A DNA stretch of 25,041 nucleotides from a virus, in the IMG/VR virus record IMGVR_UViG_3300020447_000012, positions 1 through 25,041 of that record, one strand, 5' to 3'. This document shows positions 6,909 through 13,720 of this stretch, in pieces. The notes below the pieces were generated by a model that was given only the letters and a program-made list of their open reading frames with translations, did no database searches and was not told the DNA's origin. A program made the translations under genes and the position numbers. Numbering within the stretch: the stretch's first letter is position 1; the number at the start of each line of letters is the position of its first letter.

Positions 6909-7376
6909 ATGTCCGACGAAAATAAAAATGCAAATGACGAGTTTTGGGATACGGTTGGTGAAGAAACTGATCCAGTAAAACATTTCATCAAACGACTGTC
7001 CGAATGTGGTGCAGACGTTGAAATCATAGATAATAGAGTAAAAGTTCGCAACGCTTGCGAGAAACTTCATTATCATGAAGCGGGAAAGTATAAAGAACTC
7101 TTTTGTGATGAATGTGGTATATCAATATCAGTAGACAATCTCGTTAACTTGGATGACGATATCAATGATACTGAAAGTACAGATGAAAACGATCCCGCTC
7201 CTCAAACCAAAGAATTAAGCGATTTAGACGAATTCATGCAGGCCGTAGAAACTGGTGTGGGCGACTATGATTACGATTCATCGATGGTCGATCCTTCTCA
7301 AGAAAGCGTGGGTTCAGAAGAAGCTAGTTTCGACTACGATGAAGCAGAACCGACATCAGATGACGATTTTATATAA
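6909..7376 (+). CDS. Acidic hypothetical protein with a Cys/His cluster, 155 aa
   Basis: Residues 1-80 form a possible small domain with NACEKLHYHEAGKYKELFCDECG, where one Cys, two His and a CxxC could bind zinc. The remaining half is very acidic and probably disordered, ending in EPTSDDDFI, which resembles acidic partner-binding tails of single-strand DNA-binding proteins. The gene sits 8 nt after the peptidase gene with GGAAG as ribosome binding site, and its TAA directly abuts the ATG of the DinG-like helicase. This suggests coordinated production and perhaps a physical partnership; that is inference. No family is recognised. Confidence 0.75.
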   Translation: MSDENKNANDEFWDTVGEETDPVKHFIKRLSECGADVEIIDNRVKVRNACEKLHYHEAGKYKELFCDECGISISVDNLVNLDDDINDTESTDENDPAPQTKELSDLDEFMQAVETGVGDYDYDSSMVDPSQESVGSEEASFDYDEAEPTSDDDFI

Positions 7377-8972
7377 ATGTCCGAGTTGAACCAATACTTC
7401 CCCTACGATACAGTTCGAAAACAACAACAAGAAATTCTTGATTTTATTGAAGAAAATTCGGACAAACGTGTTTTATTGATCAATGCGCCCACTGGTGTTG
7501 GTAAATCCGGTGTTGCAATGGCTTTGGCTAGATCGTGCCCAAAAGCGTGGATTTTAACAGAAACCAAAGCACTACAAGATCAATACCAAGAAGAATTTTC
7601 TGATTTGGTTTCAATCAAAGGTAAAAATTCCTACAAATGCAAAATCAAGGTTTCTGAAACCGTAGACAATGGTCCATGTGTTGCTCATGCACCAACCTTA
7701 GAATATTGTAAAGCCTTGAGCAAATGCGATTATTATAATGTAAGAGACAAGGCAATGTGGTCACCCAACGTGGTCACTAATTACAATTTCGTATTGTCAC
7801 TAGCTGAAATTGGTGCCAAAAGTTTGGTACATCGTGACGTTGTAATATGCGACGAGGGACACTGTATTGAAGACAAAATTGTCGAACAGTCGTCATTCAA
7901 GATCGATCCGAAACTATTCATCCATCGTTATGACATCAATATTTCAAAAGATTTCCAACTCAAAGAAGATGATGATGTTTACCTTATTGTGGATAAAATT
8001 GCTAGTCGTATCTTAGACAAGATAGACGAAATAACAAAAAAGCTGCATGCTATAAAGCCGGTGTTGAACGATGAGGGTATATCGGTTGAAGTAACGATGG
8101 AAGAAAAAATTCTCCGTCAGCGCCAAAAAGCACTTAACAACCATCTTGATCGCATTCAACTGTTTGCGGAAACTCCCAAATCGTGTTGGATCACCGATAT
8201 CAATGAAAAGGAAAACATCCTTACGGTAACCCCTTACCATGCCGATAGATTTTTTTGGAAATACTTTGATCTAATAGCGGATCAAATTGTCATCATGTCG
8301 GCCTCTTTGGGCGATCCAGACTCCATGATTACGGAACTAGGATTGGATCATGCTGACACCGCATACATTGATGTGGATACGCCATTTGCACCTGAAAAGT
8401 CTCCGATTCTTCTTATGCCTGAATTCAAAATGGGATATAAAGACTTTGATTCAACCAAACATGCCATGGTTAAGCGTATTGATGAAATATTGAGTAACAT
8501 GCATGAAAATGAAAAAGGCATTATTCACAGTGGCAACTACAAGACCGCCAAGTATATCACAGAGAACTCAATACATAAAGATCGTTTCCTTTTTAAAGAA
8601 AGCGGCGACCGACACATTACTAATGCGCATATCTTTGAATTGCATAGAACCGATCCACGTCCAACGGTTCTTGTGTCGCCATCGATGCATACCGGAGTAG
8701 ATGCTAAAGGCGATCTGGCCAAATTCCAGATCATTCCTAAATTGCCATTTGCAAATATGACTGATCCACGTGTCAAAGCCAAAATGCGTCGAGACAATTT
8801 TTGGTATGCTAATCAAACATGGAATAAAATAATTCAAGCCTGTGGTCGTGCTACTCGTAACGAAGATGATGAATCGGTTACGTACATTTTGGATGCCGCA
8901 GTAAACTATCAGTACCAAATGTTCCACACACATTTACCTGTGTGGTTCAAGAAAAGGATTCACCGATTGTGA
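7377..8972 (+). CDS. DinG/XPD-type iron-sulfur DNA helicase
   Basis: A 531-aa superfamily 2 helicase of the Rad3/XPD/DinG group. Q motif region at residues 8-20, Walker A APTGVGKSG (37-45, Lys43), four cysteines C88, C101, C111 and C117 in the place of the 4Fe-4S domain, VVTNYNFVL (132-140), a DEGH box (159-162) in place of DEAH, MSASLGD near residue 310 as motif III/IV region, and QACGRATR (487-494) as motif VI with the arginine finger. Such enzymes unwind DNA 5' to 3' and act on forks, R-loops or recombination intermediates. T4 does not use this family for its standard helicases, so it is an addition to the T4-type set. The start abuts the preceding stop. Confidence 0.92.
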   Translation: MSELNQYFPYDTVRKQQQEILDFIEENSDKRVLLINAPTGVGKSGVAMALARSCPKAWILTETKALQDQYQEEFSDLVSIKGKNSYKCKIKVSETVDNGPCVAHAPTLEYCKALSKCDYYNVRDKAMWSPNVVTNYNFVLSLAEIGAKSLVHRDVVICDEGHCIEDKIVEQSSFKIDPKLFIHRYDINISKDFQLKEDDDVYLIVDKIASRILDKIDEITKKLHAIKPVLNDEGISVEVTMEEKILRQRQKALNNHLDRIQLFAETPKSCWITDINEKENILTVTPYHADRFFWKYFDLIADQIVIMSASLGDPDSMITELGLDHADTAYIDVDTPFAPEKSPILLMPEFKMGYKDFDSTKHAMVKRIDEILSNMHENEKGIIHSGNYKTAKYITENSIHKDRFLFKESGDRHITNAHIFELHRTDPRPTVLVSPSMHTGVDAKGDLAKFQIIPKLPFANMTDPRVKAKMRRDNFWYANQTWNKIIQACGRATRNEDDESVTYILDAAVNYQYQMFHTHLPVWFKKRIHRL

Positions 8973-9430
8973 GCAAGAAATGGGATTTCCGATATTTGCG
9001 AATGGCTAAAGAGATAGCTAGCTGGTCTAAAGACCCGTCCACCCAATGTGGGGCTGTTATCGTTGATAAAGACCGGCGACCGGTATCTTGGGGTTATAAC
9101 GGTTTTCCATCCGGGATAGAAGACACAGAAAGCCGATTACACGATAGACCGGTCAAATACGACCTTACTATTCATTGTGAAATCAATGCCATCTTACAGG
9201 CTGATAGAAGCTTGTTGAAAGGGTCAACGCTTTACACATGGCCCTTCATCACATGCCATCGTTGCGCCGTTCACGTGGCATCTGTGGGCATCTGTCGAGT
9301 AGTTTCGGTTGATTATGCGCCGGAACGTTGGGAAGAGTCATTTTGTAAAGCGGCTGGAATATTTTCCGTCCATGATCCGGTTATTGAATTGGTTCAATAT
9401 CCACTAGATCAATTTGAAAATTCTCTTTGA
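8969..9430 (+). CDS. Deoxycytidylate (dCMP) deaminase
   Basis: A 153-aa zinc-dependent deaminase that converts dCMP to dUMP to feed dTMP synthesis. Visible: DPSTQCGAVIV (22-32), SWGYNGFPSG (40-49), the HCE zinc/catalytic motif (His69, Glu71) and FITCHRC with Cys96 and Cys99. The usual proline before the first zinc Cys (PCxxC) is replaced by Thr. GTG 8969 was chosen because it forms a GTGA overlap with the helicase stop; an in-frame GTG at 8942 lies deep in that gene. The last 22 nt overlap the 3' end of the convergent gene on the other strand. T4 cd is longer (193 aa). Confidence 0.92.
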   Translation: MSKKWDFRYLRMAKEIASWSKDPSTQCGAVIVDKDRRPVSWGYNGFPSGIEDTESRLHDRPVKYDLTIHCEINAILQADRSLLKGSTLYTWPFITCHRCAVHVASVGICRVVSVDYAPERWEESFCKAAGIFSVHDPVIELVQYPLDQFENSL

Positions 9431-9978
9431 CAATAAATTTCCATGGCTTGGGGACTTTCAAAGCAAATCCCCTTTTGCCATTTGTCTTTGGAAATGAATC
9501 GACCCGTTGCCTTGCATCTTGGAATATCTCTCTGAATGCTTTTATCTAGAAGGCGCATTTCATCGTTTAATATTTCTTTGGGGAGATTTTCCAGTTTGGC
9601 GGTTTCCAAAATCATATAAGCCAACAAACTTTTCATAGGCAAGTCAAGAAATTCTTGTTTGGTAACTCCTGCACGGTCCTCACAAAAATTCGCAAACGTT
9701 TCCAATACATCATTCATCGCCATCATGTCATGCGTTGAACTTTGTTCGTACAGTTGAGTAAACACATTACTCGATTGAGTTGCGTATGTTGAAATTGAAT
9801 TTGCAGTATTACACACAAGATTTGAATCGATTTGATAGGTGCTTTGCGTTGAATCGCTGATAACTATTTCAGCACTCGATAATTCATCGTCATCATAAAC
9901 ACCATCTTGCATGTCCTTTATCCATTGCTCTTCTGGATTCGAACAAGCTATCCCGCTTTTAGTAATCACACACGCCAT
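9409..9978 (-). CDS. Hypothetical protein, 189 aa, Ser/Thr-rich middle
   Basis: No domain is recognised. Residues 35-75 are rich in Ser, Thr and Gln (for example TQSTYQIDSNLVCNTANSIS), suggesting a flexible linker. The second half looks helical and conserved in style (QEFLDLPMKSLLAYMILETAKLENLPKEIL), ending in CKATGRFISKDKWQKGICF. Its ATG overlaps the stop of the zinc-ribbon gene (ATGA), so it is the last gene of a three-gene minus-strand operon. It converges on, and overlaps by 22 nt, the dCMP deaminase gene. Confidence 0.72.
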   Translation of the reverse strand: MACVITKSGIACSNPEEQWIKDMQDGVYDDDELSSAEIVISDSTQSTYQIDSNLVCNTANSISTYATQSSNVFTQLYEQSSTHDMMAMNDVLETFANFCEDRAGVTKQEFLDLPMKSLLAYMILETAKLENLPKEILNDEMRLLDKSIQRDIPRCKATGRFISKDKWQKGICFESPQAMEIYCQREFSN

Positions 9979-10268
9979 CAGATATTAAGCCATTTCTCTC
10001 GTAGAAAGATGGATGCCGTCATGGTCCGCATGTTGTTATCATCGCTGGTCCATGTGCCTGTTTTTTTAGTTACTGGGGTATCCACAACATTGTTTCGTGA
10101 ACTCCATCTATCCCCCGTAACCACTCCATTCTCAATAACTCGGCAATGTTCATGTCCGCAATGAGGACAAACAATTATATGCTGTCCATCCAATTTCATG
10201 TTCAGTACGGCAATGAAATCTTTATCGCAATCGTGACAATACATTTCCGTTTTGGTTTTATCATCCAT
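9978..10268 (-). CDS. Zinc-ribbon protein, 96 aa
   Basis: A small protein with CHDC (residues 11-14) and CPHCGHEHC (34-42) arranged as a zinc ribbon, separated by a two-stranded segment (DFIAVLNMKLDGQHIIV). The rest is polar and Thr/Asn-rich, ending in TASIFLREKWLNI. The ATG at 10268 overlaps the stop of the upstream gene; a longer reading from 10292 would need a non-standard overlap. Zinc ribbons of this type bind nucleic acid or stabilise small phage proteins; no specific role can be given. Confidence 0.72.
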   Translation of the reverse strand: MDDKTKTEMYCHDCDKDFIAVLNMKLDGQHIIVCPHCGHEHCRVIENGVVTGDRWSSRNNVVDTPVTKKTGTWTSDDNNMRTMTASIFLREKWLNI

Positions 10269-10834
10269 TACGGGAAATCCTTGCGAAACCATTTGGAAAA
10301 TTTGGAGAACATTCCATTGGCTGACTTCTTAACAGTTTCAGCATCAAGCCGTCTCGCTTCCACATCAATTGCATTTGCGACACGCTTTGCCGCTGTGGTT
10401 GGGACAATTGAGTGAGTTTTCATCGGACGATCCGAAGCTAAAAGTTCACTCTTTCCCCTTTTAAGAATTTTGTGCCAAGGAAAAGGGGACTTATCGTGCC
10501 ATTCCCATATAACATTTTCAATTAATGAATCACCAACCGAAAACTTTCTATCGAACTCTGCTCGCAGCATGGATGATTTGTATTCGGAGTTTGTTTCCAA
10601 ATCAAACATTGAAAAGACTACATCCTTATTAGTAACATCGTATACTAACAAGAGCGAACCATCTTTGTGTTCTGCCCAATTCAATGGAGACAAAACATCG
10701 TTGTTTTTTGGATTGGAACCCGGTACATCATTTGTAGACATTGCTGTGTTTCCTGTAATAAACATTCCACTGTTATCGATGTATATTCGTAAAAGATCAT
10801 TAAACTTTAATTGTTTTTCTCTTGCGTTCAGCAT
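10268..10834 (-). CDS. Hypothetical protein, 188 aa
   Basis: First gene of the minus-strand trio and transcribed away from the nucleotidyltransferase gene. No family is recognised. Residues 25-50 are Asn/Ser/Pro-rich and probably flexible; the middle holds strands (GSLLLVYDVTNKDVVFSMFD) and the C-terminus is a basic, amphipathic segment (FSKFSKWFRKDF) that could touch nucleic acid or membrane. The 64-bp gap upstream contains promoter-like motifs facing both ways. Basis for being real: coding-like composition, operon overlaps and lack of any competing gene. Confidence 0.7.
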   Translation of the reverse strand: MLNAREKQLKFNDLLRIYIDNSGMFITGNTAMSTNDVPGSNPKNNDVLSPLNWAEHKDGSLLLVYDVTNKDVVFSMFDLETNSEYKSSMLRAEFDRKFSVGDSLIENVIWEWHDKSPFPWHKILKRGKSELLASDRPMKTHSIVPTTAAKRVANAIDVEARRLDAETVKKSANGMFSKFSKWFRKDFP

Positions 10835-10854
10835 TTTATTATTGTATTCGACGA

Positions 10855-10865
10855 CCTGTTATGAT
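10855..10865 (+). promoter_or_regulatory. Promoter-like CCTGTTATGAT before the nucleotidyltransferase gene
   Basis: CCTGTTATGAT with a TATGAT core (10860-10865), which also fits an extended -10 (TGtTATGAT). It lies 34 nt before the ATG at 10899, in the divergent gap. Confidence 0.4.
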
Positions 10866-10880
10866 ACTATCAATATGGAT

Positions 10881-10894
10881 ATCATAAGGGACAT
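10881..10894 (-). promoter_or_regulatory. Promoter-like ATGTCCCTTATGAT facing the minus-strand trio
   Basis: Read on the minus strand, ATGTCCCTTATGAT matches the ATGTCCTATTATGAT upstream of the ClpP-like gene with one base deleted and one changed. Its TATGAT core (10886-10881) is about 47 nt before the start at 10834. Together with the plus-strand motif it makes the gap a divergent promoter. Confidence 0.4.
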
Positions 10895-10898
10895 TTAA

Positions 10899-11939
10899 AT
10901 GCAAGTGCAATTTGTCACGGGAACCATTGCGGGTTCGTTCTTGTTCGGAACACATCACGAAACGTCGGATGTGGATGTTAGGTGTATTCATTTACCCAAT
11001 CGTCAAGAAATTCTTCTTGGTCGTCGTCCGAAAGAAGCCTCCACCCTTTCTACTCTTACATCACATCACGAAACAATTTACGATGATGCCACGCAAGCAA
11101 TCTCCGATATGTACGGACACACCGTGTCGGTTGATCGGTCCCAAGATGGAGAAGATATTAAATCCTTCGTTTTACAACGCTTTTTGGAATTGGTGGCAGA
11201 TGGAGAAATAACGTGTGTTGAACAAGTGTTCACTCCTGCCCAACTGTTTATCAGTCATCTACATAATCCGTTGCTGTGGGACCAGTTACAACAAGATGTG
11301 TTTCCACATATTTTGAATAGGAACACCGAACGGTCGGTGGGCTTCTGTAATGGCATCATGGTTAATTTCCGCCACAGGTCCGATAGGTTGGCCTCTGCAA
11401 TAGAAGTTCAAAAAGCGTTTAAAAGTGTGTTCGGATCGTCTGGACGACATCACAAACTTCAAGATTTCCATGAGCAATTGAACCATTTGTATGAACTTGA
11501 ATATGTGGAATTTGATGAGACCGATCCAAAAGTACCGTTGATGCGTGTTTGTGACAGGGGTTTCCAATATACCGCCTCAATCTTTGAGGCTCAAAAATCT
11601 ATTGATAGATTGGTCGATACATATGGAAAACGTGCGCATCGATCACAAAACATGCAAAAGACTGATTGGAAATCTGTCTCACACGCAATGCGCGTTAGCG
11701 AACAGATTTTGGAATTACATGAAACGGGTAAGATCACATTCCCGCGTCACAATTCTCAATATCTACAACAAATTCGAGAAGGTCTTCACGACGTTGATTT
11801 ATTGATGGATGTGATCAACGAGCGTACGGAAACAATCGAAAGCATGAATTCCAGTGTGTTGCCGGAAAAAGCAAACATCGATTTGATGAACGATTATTTA
11901 ATGGAATTGCATACAAAAATCGTTAATGGGAACGATTAG
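10899..11939 (+). CDS. Nucleotidyltransferase, RlaP/YcgL-like (pol beta superfamily)
   Basis: A 346-aa protein with the pol-beta nucleotidyltransferase signature at the extreme N-terminus: GSFLFGTHHETSDVDVR, with Gly12-Ser13, Gly17 and the metal-binding pair Asp24/Asp26. RCIHLPNRQEILLG (28-41) fits the RlaP-type family (PF10127-like), whose members are predicted nucleotidyltransferases of largely unknown substrate. The remainder is alpha-helical, as in that family. ATG 10899 has AAGGGA 7 nt upstream. The stop overlaps the ligase stop on the other strand by 4 nt. The target in a phage could be an RNA end, a tRNA, a host protein or a defence molecule; the sequence does not tell. Confidence 0.82.
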   Translation: MQVQFVTGTIAGSFLFGTHHETSDVDVRCIHLPNRQEILLGRRPKEASTLSTLTSHHETIYDDATQAISDMYGHTVSVDRSQDGEDIKSFVLQRFLELVADGEITCVEQVFTPAQLFISHLHNPLLWDQLQQDVFPHILNRNTERSVGFCNGIMVNFRHRSDRLASAIEVQKAFKSVFGSSGRHHKLQDFHEQLNHLYELEYVEFDETDPKVPLMRVCDRGFQYTASIFEAQKSIDRLVDTYGKRAHRSQNMQKTDWKSVSHAMRVSEQILELHETGKITFPRHNSQYLQQIREGLHDVDLLMDVINERTETIESMNSSVLPEKANIDLMNDYLMELHTKIVNGND

Positions 11940-13303
11940 TTTTCTGTTTTGTCATGTCGGATACGAACCAGTCTGGCAAACCTGAACGAATAATGATCGT
12001 GGCCTTCGCCTTTGGTTAGCGAATCGGCCATGATTTCAGCATACGCTCCATCGATCAGTTCGGGTGTGTCTCGTATTTGGTCTCGTAATTCGTCAGAGAT
12101 GCCACCAGACACGTTCCCATGGATGAATACGGGTTCTGGCGCATCCATTTTGCCTTGCTTAATCTTGGCGGCTTGAGCATCCGTGATGTTCGGTGCGGCA
12201 TAACCCTCACAAACAATCGATCCCACAGTGTTTTCAAACTTCTTTCCGGCCTCTCCCGGCAACCATCCAACTATCGGAAGGTCATAAGTTTCGGTAGGCT
12301 TCATTTTGAGCCATGTTTTGTCTTTCTTGAAATTGTAAGGCAGCGTGGAGTCCTTGATCATGATCCCTTCGAAACCGGCAGCAAGTTGAGCTTCAAACAA
12401 TCCCATTATCGATTCGTCATCCGTTTGCGCATTGATTCCTTTTTCACAATACGACAGGTCAAGTGGCAAGTCGGGATTACGCGATTTCAAGAACGCAACG
12501 AACTCCTCCAACACCGCTCTGCGGAAAGACAGGGGGGCCGTTGTTGTTTGGTCCCAATACTCATTCAACGGAAGAATATCAAAAGCTAATGCGAGACCGT
12601 CAAAGCACACATCATTTTTTCTACGTAACTGTTTGGAAAGGGCTTGGAAATCAGCACTCACAACTTCTGTATCTAACATGATCCCTTCTTGAGGGAAGTT
12701 GGGGTAATTTCGAATATCTTCCAACGCGTCCGCAATTGTGCTAAAGTTATGATATTCCTTACCATTTCGGGAATAACATCTAATATCACCAGTATGTGGA
12801 ATTATCCAAATTGCTCGTACTCCATCATATTTTGCTTCAATAAAACAATCAGTTGGGAGTTTGTGCACTTGCTGGGTATTTATATTAAGAGAAAGTTGGC
12901 ATCCAAACGTCTTGATACGCCATTGTGTGGGTGCGGCAGCGTTTATGGTGTTTATTGCGGTACCACACCGCAAATCTTTTGAAAGAATTCGTTTATACCA
13001 ATAATCCCATTGCTCTTCCGTGCAACTTTCAGCAAATTGTTTAATGGTATCCAGTGCCAGATTTCCGGTAATCTTCCGGTTAGCTAGCGCTTCCGCCAAT
13101 TTTTTGAAGGTTTCGAATTTCACCCCCGGACCATGTGTTTCTGGTTGAGGAAATTTTTTCACATGAAATACTGTTAACGGATCGAGAGCGAGTTGCGCGC
13201 CTTCCCAAAAGTCGTTTCCGTCTTCTAATGATTTTAATAGGTCAAGCTTTTCGTTCTTTTTAGAAGTTTGTTCTAGAGCGAATACCACATTCCACGGTTT
13301 CAT
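11936..13303 (-). CDS. ATP-dependent DNA ligase (T4 gp30-like)
   Basis: A 455-aa ligase that seals nicks through an adenylated lysine. Motif I is EAKYDGVR with nucleophile Lys158 (T4 ligase Lys159). Motif III region is LDTEVV, motif IV is GFEGIMIKD and motif V is WLKMKP; an N-terminal helical DNA-binding domain (residues 1-130, with KRILSKDLRCG) and a C-terminal OB-type domain complete the protein. T4 gp30 is 487 aa. AAGGAT lies 6 nt upstream of the ATG. It follows the HTH gene by 12 nt on the same strand and lies downstream of the DNA polymerase, so it serves Okazaki-fragment joining and repair. Confidence 0.95.
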   Translation of the reverse strand: MKPWNVVFALEQTSKKNEKLDLLKSLEDGNDFWEGAQLALDPLTVFHVKKFPQPETHGPGVKFETFKKLAEALANRKITGNLALDTIKQFAESCTEEQWDYWYKRILSKDLRCGTAINTINAAAPTQWRIKTFGCQLSLNINTQQVHKLPTDCFIEAKYDGVRAIWIIPHTGDIRCYSRNGKEYHNFSTIADALEDIRNYPNFPQEGIMLDTEVVSADFQALSKQLRRKNDVCFDGLALAFDILPLNEYWDQTTTAPLSFRRAVLEEFVAFLKSRNPDLPLDLSYCEKGINAQTDDESIMGLFEAQLAAGFEGIMIKDSTLPYNFKKDKTWLKMKPTETYDLPIVGWLPGEAGKKFENTVGSIVCEGYAAPNITDAQAAKIKQGKMDAPEPVFIHGNVSGGISDELRDQIRDTPELIDGAYAEIMADSLTKGEGHDHYSFRFARLVRIRHDKTEN

Positions 13304-13315
13304 GAATTATCCTTA

Positions 13316-13660
13316 TCACTGATTTGTATTCATCATAGAACATTTTACAAGTGTTTTGCGCTTTTCATAGAACATTTCTTTAGCAATATGATGATCGATC
13401 CCGCGTTCTGTTTGTTCTTGTATATACTTTTCTCGAACCAGATCATACCATGCTTGATGGGTTAGCCATTCCATAGCAGGCCACTTTAAAACGCGTTCCA
13501 AGGCAAGCGCGGTATACGCTGTAATGCCCCGTTCGTCTTTCAAAATACCATATACAACCGCCTTGTTCAGATTTGTTTCATCCACTAGACGTTTGATTGA
13601 TATATTTTGCTCTCTCAACTTCTCGTTTAAGAGTTGACCAACTGTAACTGCGTTTTTCAT
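13316..13660 (-). CDS. HigA-like HTH (XRE) protein
   Basis: A 114-aa protein whose N-terminal 75 residues match the HigA antitoxin type of XRE helix-turn-helix: VGQLLNEKLREQNISIKRLVDETNL (first helices), NKAVVYGILKDERGITAYTALALERVL, then WLTHQAWYDL, the 'FWLNLQAxYDL' hallmark of the HigA family. The C-terminal 40 residues are charged. No HigB-like toxin lies beside it; neighbours are DNA polymerase and DNA ligase. It could be a transcription regulator or an orphan antitoxin that neutralises a host toxin. ATG 13660 was chosen; a TTG at 13684 would add eight residues. A TATGAT motif lies 48 nt upstream. Confidence 0.8.
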   Translation of the reverse strand: MKNAVTVGQLLNEKLREQNISIKRLVDETNLNKAVVYGILKDERGITAYTALALERVLKWPAMEWLTHQAWYDLVREKYIQEQTERGIDHHIAKEMFYEKRKTLVKCSMMNTNQ

Positions 13661-13707
13661 ATTACTATTGATGACATACACCAAGTTACTACTAAGAACG
13701 GAAATAT

Positions 13708-13713
13708 ATCATA
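13708..13713 (-). promoter_or_regulatory. TATGAT -10-like site before the HTH/ligase pair
   Basis: Minus-strand CTATATGATATATTTCC in the gap after the DNA polymerase gene contains TATGAT. The ~60-bp gap between polymerase stop and HTH start is the only sizeable one in this minus-strand block, so a separate promoter here is reasonable. No -35 is clear. Confidence 0.3.
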
Positions 13714-13720
13714 TAGTTGA

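Noticed and set aside
10470-10898. Plus-strand open frame of 142 codons ending at the nucleotidyltransferase start
   Set aside because: It is mostly antisense to the 10834-10268 gene, which has linked 1-nt overlaps with its neighbours; the translation is Ser/Cys-rich and has no domain.
12119-12589. Plus-strand open frame of 156 codons
   Set aside because: Antisense to the DNA ligase, which carries all catalytic motifs in the minus strand.
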